The notes under the pieces were generated by a model. It searched no databases and had not been told where the DNA came from. It worked only from the letters and a program-made list of their open reading frames with translations. DNA of 64,000 nucleotides from Sordaria brevicollis (Eukaryota > Ascomycota > Sordariomycetes > Sordariales > Sordariaceae): the NCBI GenBank assembly GCA_033439795.1, contig JAUTDP010000011.1, positions 496,001-560,000 on the forward strand. Reading direction: 5' to 3'. A program made the translations under genes and the position numbers. Within the stretch, counting starts at the first letter, position 1. Every line of letters begins with the position of its first letter. This document shows, in pieces, positions 45,693 to 56,558 of the stretch.

Positions 45693-48136
45693 TTAGTCAT
45701 CATCAATGACGATAGCACCAGCACTATCCTCGATGAAGACAATATCATCATCAGCCGCCTTATCGTTGGCCTTGACCTTCTTGACTGATGGGCCCTCCGC
45801 GTCCTCGGGGTGGCCGCGCTTGAGTGACGCCTTGGCTGGCGTTGTCATGGGCTCATCGCCGTCAAGATCAATCACTCCTCCGTTCTGACCACTTGAGGCG
45901 CCGTTGCTGTTACCGTTAGTTGGTGCCGGTGTGGTGGCTACAGGTTCGGGCTCGGGCTGCTTCTTGAGCTTTCGCGGAATCTTAACATCCTCTGGGTCGA
46001 GGATGCTCTTGACAGGCTTGTCTCCTAGAGGCTCCTTGCTTTGGGGGTGTCAGCGACGGGTTTAGAAAACGGCGAAGAGCATAGATAGGCAGGGATAGCT
46101 TACGCTTCTTGAATGGCAATGACGACGTTGACGAATGGCTCGTCATCGTCCTCGTCGGTGATGGTCAGGAAGGAGTCGGATTTGATGCCTGGACGATGTC
46201 AACATTAGCAACTTCGCACCAGTCACAAAATATCTGTCAGAAATCAAGAAAACATACCCAAATCCGTGAGCTTCTTCTCCAGGTTATCCGTCTCATCAGG
46301 ATCGTACAAGATGCCGACCTCATTGCTGATGGCGAAATCCTTCTCGCCATAACCCAGTGTCGTCTTGATCAAGTGCTCTACCAGATCATTGAGCGTCGCC
46401 TTCTCAAGGTTGACATAGGCCCTCGTCTGATAGACGCCGCATACCGGGCAATCAGGGTTAGGTTCCCGTGACTTATCGGACGCCAACATGCGCACATTGG
46501 CGAACGGCGTAAGGAAAACTTCCTTCGCCTGGTCGTATTGGCCCTTCAGGACCTTGAATGCCTCCAGAACGCAAAGACCGGCGACAATGGCGTTTGTCGT
46601 CGCGATCGCAGGGATAATGTTGCCGGCCATCTGCTTAATGTCGAACTTCGACTTGCGATCGATACCGAATACCGCCGAGCGAATGTTGGCGCTGGCAGCC
46701 ACGAAATCCAGAGTGTCCTCGTCATCCTTGTCAAAGGTGATGATGGCATCTTCGCCGGCGGTCTTGCTTTCAAGAACGCGCTTGCTGAGACGTTCAAGAC
46801 TGTCGTTAAACACGACCAGGTTCTCCTCCAATGACCACACCTTCTGGGCATCCTTTAGCACCTTCTCCTTGTCCAGTGACTTGGCCGTCTCGAGCAGCTC
46901 GCCGTAGTTTAGTGGCTCAGGCGGCTTACGCGTCTTCCACATGTCCTCCATTGAGCGCAGACGCTCGATATCCGCCTTGAACACCTTGTCAAAGAGCATT
47001 TGCGGAAACTCCTCGGTACCGACGGAGTTCCTGATCTTTCGAAGCGCCGCAGACTCCCTCTTGAGTTCCTCAATCTCTTGAGCATTGTCGCCATCCACAG
47101 TATGATCGAAAGCTGACTCGTCCTCGCTCGCTCCAAAGATCTCGTTGAGAAGGTAGCTCTTGCCCCACACTATGCAGTGGATCGGTTGGCTGGGTGTGCT
47201 TCGGATCGTGCAGACGGGAAAGGATTTGGGCGTCTCCTTGGTCGAGCAGTCGTAGCAGGCCGTGACGCCCTTCTTGATGACCTGAACCTGGCCGTTGAAG
47301 CCCGTTGTTCCACTCTCAATAAGAGGCACGTCGGCGGCGAGACACATCTTGTTGACATGACGGCGGGCTTCGAGGTTGTCGAGGGCGTTGAAGACTAATG
47401 TGAAGCCGCTGAACCATTCGATGTTGAACTGCGCGTCCTTGATATTCGCATGGTGGGCGACGATTTTGACCGCTGGGTTGAACTTTTGGGCAGCTTCTTT
47501 AGCGACCAAGGCCTTTGACTTTTTGATATGCTCGTGTCGGAATAGGAACTGTCGGTTCAAATTTGACAGGTCGATGGTATCGAGATCGACGACGTGGACT
47601 TCGCCAAAGCCGGTAAGGACGAGGTTCTTGAGGAGTTCGCAGCCGATGCCGCCAGCGCCCACCATAAGCACGCGCGCCTGTTTGGAAGTCGTTAGCAAGG
47701 TCGCAGGGTCATCTGCAGGAGGCGCCTTCGCGAGGATCGCCTCAACGATCACCTCGGAAGCCATGATTGCGGGTGCGCGAGGGGAGAAGGAAGGTTGGTC
47801 GGGCTCGAATTTGGAGGGGGGTTCGAAATGGAATTCAAAGCTGTCCACGCTACGCGGTCGCAACCAGGTGGCTGCCACCTTTCAATACCATTCACTCGTG
47901 GACTGGTTGCCGTGGAGACGACGGGGAGTTGGGACGAAAGCGACGGGAAGAAGGGTTGTATCGTGGTCACGGAAGGCACGTACCTGTTTAACGTTACCAT
48001 TCAATGACCGTCCTAATGACTGCGAGTTGTAGCTGTCCCGTGTCAACACCGGCAGAGAAGGAATGGGTTGCGCAACTGGCACAGCTGGTATTTGCCCGGG
48101 CATGGGCGCCATAGGATTGCCCATCGTGGGGTCCAT
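45693..48136 (-). CDS. uba2: SUMO-activating enzyme subunit 2 (UBA2)
   Basis: The model is complement(45693..46038, 46104..46188, 46258..47677, 47984..48136), giving 667 residues with all phases consistent. UBA2 pairs with AOS1 to adenylate SUMO, hold it as a thioester and pass it to UBC9 in the nucleus. Exon 1 ends in the family motif YNSQSLG-x-SLN-x-x-VKQ and continues in exon 2 with ARVLMVGAGGIG (nucleotide site, residues 52-63). The catalytic cysteine lies in FPVCTIRSTP at C207. Zinc ligands are CYDC and CPVC. A ubiquitin-like domain spans exons 2-4. The acidic tail has DDIVFIED and IVIDDD, which look like SUMO-interaction motifs, and a KR-rich stretch that could be a nuclear signal. An in-frame ATG at 47,764 lies inside the 306-bp first intron and would give a wrong N-terminus. 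It is divergent from the queuosine salvage gene. Confidence 0.95.
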
Positions 48137-49007
48137 TGCGAGAGTGTGTGAGGCTTGTGCCCGAGTATCGACGGAGAGGTGCGACCAAGTTTGCAAGCAA
48201 GAATCGGCGTTGCGGACTGATTATCGGCTCAAGGTTGCGCGTGGGCGATCACTGGTGTTGGCCCAGTATGATCTGATGTCGGGACGATAGAAGGAAAAGG
48301 TGGGATGGAACAAGTTCAGCCTCGTGGATGCAGAGTCAAGGATTTAAAAGCCAAAAAGTTGCAACCACGACTAAACTGGCGACAGGCAAGAAAAGAAAGC
48401 CCAGAGCTCCTTCCGGTTCACTGCAAGGTGGTCGCGCGTCATGATTCCCAGCGACACGCTAAAACATTCCGGGGTTGGCCTGGACGATCCTCCGGCAGGC
48501 ACACGGCAACTCCCGAGTCTCATTGGTCGCCCTGCTGCACGCTGCAACCACTGTCGATTTTGTGTTGCGGTGGGGGTCCACCGATACATCAATACATACA
48601 TATATAACCCTGACCATTGAAGAAACAAGACGAACATGCAGACAAACAAAGAGTGGTCATGTTTCCGGATGATGTGATAGGCTAGATGACTTAGACGGAC
48701 GATTGTGAACTCAAGATGCCATCTTCTGACCGTCAACTCGATTGTTTGCTTTCATAACTGTAAGAATCTTCAGTCCAGACCGTTGATGGCCCCAGGGTTA
48801 TCTTTGCCCCCTGAAAGTGCTAAACTGACAATGCAACCTTCCCGTTTTCTCACTCGGTTCCAGACCCCCTTCCTCAAACTTCACCACCACATGTCAAAAT
48901 CTCACCTCACCACTCCTTTTTCATCACAGCTTTTGCCTGTTCACTCTTTTGGGTCCCTCCTCACTCGTTCTCGTCTCACTCACACCTCCACCACCAGATT
49001 CAGAAAA
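48137..49007. promoter_or_regulatory. Shared divergent promoter region, UBA2 and queuosine salvage gene
   Basis: This 870-bp gap separates two divergent starts, so it should carry both promoters. The part after 48,830 is pyrimidine-rich and open in frame with the salvage gene back to an ATG at 48,831. No recognisable operator was found. Confidence 0.5.
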
Positions 49008-50218
49008 ATGGCGTACTCCTCCGACTCCGAGCCCGACACCGAGCTCCTCGACCTCCTCCGTCAACACCTCCAGGGCAAATCTTCTGCTCCCACAGCCGCC
49101 GAGACGGGCGTCTTAGAAAGTGCGGAATTCGTCTACAACCACGCCATCGACGTAGCTTTGGACATGCGCGGATGCAAAAAGGCGGCCGAAACCATCTGGA
49201 CCTCGATGCAGCAGAGAGAATACTCGCCAGCCACTTGGTCAACCCACGAGCTGCACCCAAAGACCAAAGATGAGGAAACCGTGAAATTTATCTTTGCGAT
49301 GGATATCCTCAACTTTTCGTTTTGGTCTGAGCTCCCAGAAGAGGAGAGGTTTCAGATTGAGTATAGAGGAAAGAAGTGGACCGGGTACTGGAGTTTGGTG
49401 GCCGGGTTGCAGAGGGGGTTAGAGGAAGGTTGGTCTTTCTTGTCTCTGTTCTGGTTTATGTTGTTGATGCCACTGTACCATAGCTATATAAACAATAAAG
49501 ATCACTTCATTAACACACCACCTCAGGCATCCCCATCACCGACCCCCTCTTCTGGGTCGACCCAACCTTCACCCCGGACGTCCTCCGCACCGTCTTCCGC
49601 TCCGCCACCTCCGAAGAGATCCCCCTCCTGCAAGAACGTTTCGACTGCCTGCGCCAAGCCGGCCAGATCCTCTGTGACAACTACGACGGCTCCGTCCTCT
49701 CACTCATCGACGCCGCCCAGGGCTCCGCTGCCGCCCTCGTCAACCTCTTGGCCTCCGACTTCCCCTGCTTCGCCGACATCCACCCCCACCCTGCGCGTCG
49801 GCAACCGATCCGCATCCTCAAGCGCGCGCAAATCTTTGTCGCCGACCTGTGGGCCTGCTTCGAGGGCCAATCATACGGCTCGTTTTCGGATATCGACAAA
49901 ATCACCATGTTCGCCGACTACCGCGTGCCGCAGATGTTGTGGCAGCTTAACTGCCTCTTGTACGGCCCTACCTTGGAGGCCGCGGTGAGGGAGAAGAGGA
50001 TGATTGAGCATGGCAGCGAGTGGGAGCTGCAGCTGAGGGCGTGCAGTATCTGGTGCGTGGAGCTGATTAAGAGGGAGATTATCAGGGAACATCCCGAGGC
50101 AAAGGGGAAGGTGAATGCGGTGCTGATTGATTTCTTTTTGTATGATGCTGTTAAGGAGCTCGAGGCGGAGCATAAGGAGAGGATTCCGCATCATAGGACG
50201 AGGAGTATTTGGTATTAG
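49008..50218 (+). CDS. qng1: Queuosine salvage protein (QNG1/DUF2419 family)
   Basis: The model is 49008..49428 joined to 49527..50218, giving 370 residues. The 98-bp intron is GTTGGT...CCTCAG in phase 1. The family (human C9orf64/QNG1) is a queuosine-nucleotide glycosidase that releases queuine so that it can be inserted into tRNA. Seen here: early motif ESAEFVYNHA, then FWSELP and EYRGKKWTGYWSL, GIPITDPLFW after the intron, and the signature FADYRVPQMLW near residue 270. The late motif is ELQLRA-(C/S)-(S)-IWCVE. Length is close to that of homologues. I chose the ATG at 49,008 (AAAAATGGC context). An in-frame ATG at 48,831 would add 59 residues rich in Arg, Ser and Thr that could act as a mitochondrial presequence. 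It is convergent with the POLD4 gene. Confidence 0.92.
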
Positions 50219-50727
50219 ATGGAGGTAAAGGAATTGGAGATGGACATGGTATGGTAGGGGAAATGGGAAATGGGAATAGCCTCGGACGGGAGTTTGAGCG
50301 GGAAGGGTGGGAAATACGGAAGGAAAGGAAAAGTCAAAACGGGACAAAAAGGAGGGAAAATGGAGGATTGGAGGCAACTTGAATTTCAGATACACACCTA
50401 GATTTGCTTAGAATGTCGTTATTAGAAAAGACACATGTTGGAATATTTGAAGCATTATTGTGCATGGTACCAAGCTCACAACGACTCAAAAGCATGAACC
50501 TAATTCCATTTCCTTTCCTACGTTGCTTCATGTTCATACCCAACGCAAATATCCCGAGTCCATATCCCGAAAGTCATTCCTGTGAACGCCTCGCCAACCC
50601 AGCTAAAACTGTTCGTTGCCCTTATGTCCTTGTGACCTTTGTACCCAGTGTGTCCTGTGTCCCTGATCCCATCTTATTCCAGTAGCTTCCCAAATTCCCA
50701 CTTGTCGTTCCAAAGTCGAGGTCTCGT
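50219..50727. terminator. Convergent 3' region of the QNG1 and POLD4 genes
   Basis: About 510 bp lie between two facing stop codons. The stretch is A/G-rich on the left and C/T-rich on the right, as expected for 3' untranslated regions. No coding region or strong hairpin was seen. Confidence 0.5.
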
Positions 50728-51616
50728 TCAAGGCCCAGTGCTAACAGAGTTCATCAATTCATCCATATGCGCCATCTCAATAGCCTTGTTCCCGTTCTGC
50801 TCCTCTCTAAGCAGGACAGCCAAGACCTCAATGGGCGGGTTCAACCCAAGTCTTTCAGCTCTCTGCCAGCGCTTGAGGCGGGTGATTCCGATGCATGGCT
50901 ATTTCGTTTCACCATCGTCAGCCATCGGCCCTGTATCCATCCACTACCCCACCCCACAATGGGCGGAAGCAACTCAAAAGGGGAAGAAGGAGAGCGCAAA
51001 GAGAAGGAAAAGAACTTACCCCATAATGACTACTAACATCCCAATACCTCAACACCTTCTCCCCCGTCGTCAATCCCTCAGTATGCTTCTTGTGCACGGC
51101 CCTTGCCATGCGCGCCGAGTCGATGTTGTGCCAGTAGGCGTCGATGGCTGATTGCGGCAACTTGAGAGCACGCTTTTCGACTTCGCTTCTTTCCGGTTCC
51201 TTGGGCTTGTTTTCCTTCTCCTCTTCAACTTCAGCCTTGGTGTCCTTCTTCAAGTCCTTGGCCGCGGCTTTGGTTTGTGTGGCTGGCTTCTTCGTGGTCT
51301 TCACCTTAGCCTTAGCCTTGGCGTGTGCCTCCTCCTCCCCCTCCTCCTCCTCCTCCTCACCCTCCGATTCAGCTTCGCTTGCTGGAACTTCAACGACCTC
51401 GTCATCCTCAATCTTGACATCCTTTGTCTTCTTGGTGATGCTCTCAGGCGTTGACTCTTTCTCCACGAGAAGGTCTTTGCCTGTTTTGGCAGTTGGTTTG
51501 GTGACGCGGTGGTTGAAGGAGAGGGTCTGTTGATGTTTGCCGTGGGAAGCAGCGGAGGAGGAGGAGGCAGAGGCGGCGCCGCCGCGGGAGCGGGTGGATT
51601 TGCGGGTTACTGGCAT
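50728..51616 (-). CDS. cdm1: DNA polymerase delta subunit 4 (POLD4/Cdm1)
   Basis: The model is complement(50728..50898, 51020..51616), giving 255 residues. The 121-bp intron (GTAAGT...AAATAG) falls between codons. The second exon reads PCIGITRLKRWQRAERLGLN followed by PP, the hallmark C-terminus of POLD4/Cdm1, and the first exon ends in VLRYWDVSSHYG, the conserved lead-in. Near the N-terminus HQQTLSF (residues 28-34) resembles a shortened PCNA-interaction motif. Between them lies a long low-complexity Glu/Lys/Ala linker, much longer than in human POLD4 (107 residues). The small subunit stabilises polymerase delta at the replication fork. I chose the ATG at 51,616 because it gives the usual basic MP-x-TRKS start. 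An in-frame ATG-like extension to 51,742 has no family support. Confidence 0.93.
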
Positions 51617-53021
51617 TTTGTTGGAGAAGGTGTTTTGGGGGTTGGGTGTTTCTTCCGGTTTGGTTATGGATATGATGGTTCCTGGCGCTTTTCTGTGTTG
51701 TTCTTGCCTTTGGAGCGAAGGTGTTGTGGACGCGAAAGACAAAGTGTTTTGGGGTGGTTTGTGGCGGATGACGTCAGGTGGTGGAGTATAAGCTGGTCAA
51801 AGTCGATGACAATGGATTGGTCGTAGCGAACTGACGATGTTTTCAATGATATAGCTGATTGTTTGATACAATGGCTAAGATGTTCGTGATCTGGTGAGTA
51901 TATCGGTGATAAACAAAAAGTTTGTTGTTCAGATGAAGATGCAGTCGGGTGCCCAAGCCACCGAGCGTCAAGGGCGCACGCACCGCATGCAGCCAGACAG
52001 CAACTGTGGGCGGCGCCTGGGGCTGCGGCGCGACTTAGTCGCTACTTCATTGATGCAGGCAGTGTACCTACCCATGAAGGGTGGTACCTACAACCACCTG
52101 CCCTGGTTAGTTATGGAAGTATAGGCAGGTACTCACTGGGCCCGTGTGGCCGTGCAGGTACATTCGGGTACCAGTCAGGGTATAAGACCACGGCACAGGT
52201 CCCCAGCTAGTTCGAGAGGTAGAGAACTTATCCATCAATCAATTCATTCCATTTCACACAAGTCTTTGCTTGTCTCCAAGCAGTCCAAGGAGCAAATCCT
52301 TACAGCAACGCAAAGCTGACTCCACAGTGCTGGCGGGCCAACGCAAATGCGCGACGGATGCGCCAAGTCACGTGCCTCGGTCAAGGTTCCCTGATTCAAG
52401 TGTGGCGCCACAGGCAAAGAAATCTTTGGGTCGCTAACAGGATTTCGCGTGGCGAGACGCAGTGTGCTGTTAGCGCTCGTGCATGTTCAATCGCTTTTGA
52501 GATTTTGTTCGAACTGGAGATTTTCTTCCAGAGTTCGACGTGGACACTTGCCTCTTTCTTCACGACAACGCTTTTGGCAACTACCATTGTGCAAAAGTAA
52601 AGGACTATTTACGTATTTGAATTCGATTGGTAAGTTCTTTACCACCAGGTGCCTTGGCCAACAGCTTATTTTGGGCAGGTTCTGGTTCTGGTCAGGTCAC
52701 GCAACTAACAAGAATTTCTTTTAGTGAGAAACATATTCACGGACTCTTTCACACGAGATCTGGGAAAGTTCACCACTCCGTCTGACTTTTTAGGTCATCA
52801 TTGAAAGGAATTCCCTAGCGTATTCATTCGATTTGGATCAGCATCTCAAAAGCGCACCTTTGAGCAGTCGAGTCTCTGCTTCACCAAAAGACCTTGCCGA
52901 ATTGTCACAGGCACCATCTGCTCTCAGCTCACTTGTCTCATCCCATGAGCTTGAGCTGAACACCACTCACCCACCACTGCAGTCTCATCAAATCACCACC
53001 CCTTACTCCATTCCTCAGTTC
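51617..53021. other. Divergent intergenic region, POLD4 and psq/CENP-B genes
   Basis: This 1.4-kb region separates two divergent starts and should contain both promoters. The frame of the psq/CENP-B gene is open back to about 52,833 but without an ATG before 53,022. Nothing else is recognised. Confidence 0.5.
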
Positions 53022-54075
53022 ATGCCCAAGTCTTCTCTCAGTCAACCGCCCAAAATGCCCGGCCCCCGCTCAACCTCCCACATAAAACAATACACCCCAG
53101 CCCAATTCTCCGCCGCCATCGCCGCCGTCTCCTCGGGTTCCCTCTCAATCCGCAAAGCAGCCCAAGCCCACTCCATCCCCTTCTCCACCCTCCAGCGTCA
53201 CTTCCAGGGAACTCCCCAAGCGAAGCGCAGCTATGAGGCCTCGTCAAAAGAAATGCAGAAACTCACCCCGGAGCAGGAGGAGAACATCGCGCTTTGGGTG
53301 CTATCCCAGGAGAACCTGGGACTGCCGGTGAAGATGGAGGAGATTAGAAAGTTTGCGGATCGCGTTTTGGAGGTTAGTTTGAGGGAGGGGCAGCCTGCTA
53401 GTGGAAAGGGGGGGAGGAGGGGGAAGTCGGTTGGAAAAGATGGAGGAGAGGGAAAAGAGGGAGAAGGGACGGTGACGGTGGGAAAACATTGGGGACCGAA
53501 ATTCATGCAGAGACATCCGCAGCTGAAGGCCGCCAGAGAGGCGAAGAGGAAGGAGTGGAAGAAGGGGTTGAGGGGGAGGCAAGCGGCGGCGGCGGCTGCT
53601 GCGGGTGCTGATGGAGCAGCTGTCAATAATCCTACTCCCGCTGCCGGCGTGACTGGTGCTGTTAGTGGCGCTGCTGTTAATGGCGTCAATGGCAATGGCA
53701 TTAACGGCCTGAACGGAGGACAGAATGGGCGGATTGCCCCAACCCCTTCGACCCAACCCCAAGCTCGCTTCGGCCCTGCGGCCGTCCCCGTCCCCGTCAC
53801 CATCCCCGTCCCACAGACTCCCACCCCCGCTGCTATCCCCGGTGGTCGCAAGCGGAGTTCTCGCCAGCAGAACGGTCAGGCCCAGGTGCAACAGCAACAA
53901 CCCCAGCAACAACCTCAACCTCAGCCTCAGCCCAACGTTGACCCCGAGTTGATGGACCACGATCAAGACCAGCCCACCGTCGAAAAGGACGAGGAGCAGC
54001 AACAAACGGTGGACGCTCAGGTTAAGCACGAAACCGAGTCTGATGATCAGCACCAGCAGCAGCACCAGCAGCAGG

Positions 54076-54116
<41 letters not shown>

Positions 54117-54117
54117 C

Positions 54118-54157
<40 letters not shown>

Positions 54158-54266
54158 GGACGAGGACGGCGAGGAGGAGGAAGAAGAAGAGGAATACGAA
54201 GACGAACAAACGCCCGACCTACAGCTGTTGATGGATTCGCAGCGGTATTCGAGGATGAGGCATTAG
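53022..54266 (+). CDS. psq/CENP-B-type helix-turn-helix DNA-binding protein
   Basis: It is intronless, with 414 residues from the ATG at 53,022; a second ATG at 53,055 is possible. Residues about 20-62 form a psq-type helix-turn-helix (YTPAQFSAAI...SIRKAA...IPFSTLQRHFQG). Residues about 78-170 form the second, CENP-B-type DNA-binding unit, with its hallmark GKHWGPKFMQRHPQL at about 153-167. This pair is the DNA-binding half of pogo-family transposases. No DDE catalytic domain follows, so it looks domesticated or truncated. Instead there is an Ala run, a Pro/Gln/Val-rich middle, an Asp-Asn repeat of about 26 residues and a Glu-rich end. It probably acts in the nucleus as a transcription or chromatin factor. 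The target is unknown. Confidence 0.82.
54078..54156 (+). repeat. (GACAAC)n coding microsatellite
   Basis: About 13 hexamers encode alternating Asp-Asn inside the psq/CENP-B gene, interrupted once by CAC. Length is likely to vary between strains. Confidence 0.9.
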
Positions 54267-55559
54267 AGGGGCCAACGAGGGCAATCGAATGGGCGGGGAG
54301 GTGGACGATCGAATGGCCGTGGCCGAGCCGAGCGGAGAGGATGAAGGATGAGGGGGCGTTCGAGTAGGATTGTAGACATATAGGCGGGAGAGAATGAGGG
54401 ATGAAGGACAATTGAAACAGGCGAGGAGGCGGAGAGGCGGAGAGGGCGGAGAGGGCCGAGAGGCGGAGAGGGCGGAGAGGGCCGAGAGGGGATAATAGAA
54501 TAGGTTGCGGAGGGATGGGAAGGACAAAACAACCGGCGGCAATTGTGCCATGGGAACAAACAAGAATGTTCATTGAGGAGGAGGTTTGAGACATCGCTAT
54601 GGGTTGTTGTGAAGACGAGACAAGACGAGCGCAGACGGACAAGACAAAGATGAGCGCAGGCAAGCAGAGCGGCAATAAAAGGAAAGAAAGGAAATGAAAG
54701 CAAAGGGAATGATGTTATGGCTTGTTATGAAACTAGTGTACATAAAAGTTTTTGTTGTTGTGTGTATGCATTATTGGTTTCTGGTAGAAAGGGTTGTATA
54801 GACTATATATATAGTTGTTATGCAAAGCATTGATTGTATCATGGTGTTGGCTCGTTGAACGGATAGGGGTTTTAAAAGGTCGGGAGACCTGACTTGGTGT
54901 CTGCTAGATGATGATTGAAATTGGTGATGGATGATGGTGTTTGTTACAACTTACCGGTGAGAAGTGGCAAGGTCAGATTCACTTCTAGTCACACTTCCTG
55001 ATTGTTGGGCAGCGTTTGCTGAGGGGCCAACATCGAGGGTTTGATATCACTTTAAGCCCTGCACTTTTACGAAGAGGAACATCAAAGGTAATTTGTAAGA
55101 GGTTATTCTTTAACCATCTACCTTTAACCTATCTTTCATCTTCCAGCCTGCCTGCATATTGCAGCGAGCCAGAGCAAGAAGGCATTCATACATCATTAAG
55201 TAACCCATCCATCCATCCATCATCCATGAAAAAATTTCCCAAGATTAAATCCCACCGCAATGGTATCATCTCCCGGAGTAACAAGAAGAAAAAAAAGAGT
55301 AAAAACCAACCCTCCTCAAAAAGGTATATGTACAAGAGAAAATCATCTCTAACCCGACCCCCGATTTGACAACTCCAAACTTTTCCAGGTCATTAAAGAT
55401 TTTGTGGCGCCTTGCGAGGCTGCCACGTCGTCATGTCATTAGATGTTTAAAAAAGAGCCATCATTCCAAATCGTGTCAGTTTCAGTTGTTGAAATATGTC
55501 CGTCAGAGCGCGAGCTCAAACTCAACAAGAAAAGAAAATGCTTTTCGTTGATGTTGCGC
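54267..55559. other. Convergent intergenic region with a G-rich minisatellite
   Basis: The 3' regions of the psq/CENP-B and CFEM genes face each other here. It holds the G-rich tandem at 54,426-54,490, an A-rich stretch near 55,285-55,305 and a CCAT run at about 55,205-55,222. No gene was recognised. Confidence 0.5.
54426..54490. repeat. GGCGGAGAG minisatellite
   Basis: About seven 9-bp units alternate between GGCGGAGAG and GGCCGAGAG. The purine-rich strand could form quadruplex or triplex structures. Confidence 0.85.
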
Positions 55560-56558
55560 TTAGAGAAGCATGGCGGCGATACCGGCGGCGGCGAGGAAGC
55601 CGGCGACGGGAGCGGCGGTCTGCTGGGCACCCTGTTGACATGTTTGTTAGTATCTTTGTTTGGCTTTGTGTTGAAGAAAGGAGGACAATAACTTACAGCA
55701 CCCTCGCTTGAAGAGCTGGAGGCCTGGCTCTCGAGAGCAGAGCTGAGGGCAGAGCCAGTCACGGACGAGGTGAAAGTGGTGCTACCAACAGTGGTCTCGA
55801 AGGTGGAGCTCTCGGAGGTGACGGTAGAGACAACAGCGCTGGTGACGGTGGTCTGGGGAACAGAGGTAGCGCCAGCGACGCCGGAGATGCCAGAGATGGT
55901 GGTGGTGCCGGTGGAAGTAAAGGTAGACTCGTCGCTGGTCCAGGTGGAGGTGAACTCGCTGGTGGTAATGGCAGTGGCATCACCAGAGCTAGCGGAGCCG
56001 CCAGCGCCAGCACCGCCGGAGGAGATGGTGGTGACGGAGGTGACAGTGCTGGTAGCCTCGTCGGAGGTGACGGTGGAAACCACGGTGGAGGTGGTGACAG
56101 AGGCAGAGCCAGAGGCAGAAGCGGAGGAATCACCGCCAGCGCCAATACCCTATTTGGTTGTTAGTATTGGATTTCTTGTGAGCTGCGAGAGGCGCAAACT
56201 TACAGCAGAGGCGGGAAGAAGGTCGATGGTGACGCCGGCATCAGCGCACCACTTCTTGCCCCAGTCGATGACGGTGTCGGCGTTGCCATCGCAGACAGCG
56301 ATGGAGCAGTCGCGAATGCCGTAGCCGAAGTTGCGGTTGCCGCACAAGCAGGCAGCATCATCACGGCCACAGTCGAACTCGGTGCCAGCCTTGTTAAGCA
56401 TGTTGTTGCCGCAGATGGTCTAGAAGGCGGGGTCAGTACATTTGTTCGTGACATGTTCATCATGAGGCTGTACTCACACCGCACTCGGGGAAGTTGTCGG
56501 GGAACTGGGCGCGGACGGCAAGAGCGCCGGCGAGGACGAGGATAGCAGAGGTCTTCAT
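55560..56558 (-). CDS. GPI-anchored CFEM-domain surface protein
   Basis: The model is complement(55560..55631, 55697..56149, 56204..56419, 56478..56558), giving 273 residues. Three short introns (65, 54 and 58 bp) all fall between codons with good GT-AG sites (GTGAGT, GTAAGT, GTAAGT). Residues 1-18 are a signal peptide ending at RAQ. The CFEM domain (about 19-95) has eight cysteines, including PEC-x3-C, the D-D-A-A-C-x-C centre and the KWC end. In characterised CFEM proteins the Asp before C-x-C binds haem iron. A Ser/Thr-rich stalk of about 150 residues follows, then a short hydrophobic tail (VAGFLAAAGIAAMLL) typical of GPI attachment. It is likely a cell-wall or plasma-membrane protein for haem/iron capture or adhesion. 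The exact role is inferred only from the family. Confidence 0.93.

Noticed and set aside
47764..47878. UBA2 start at the in-frame ATG 47,764
   Set aside because: It falls inside an intron; the conserved N-terminal motif lies in a separate exon at 47,984-48,136.
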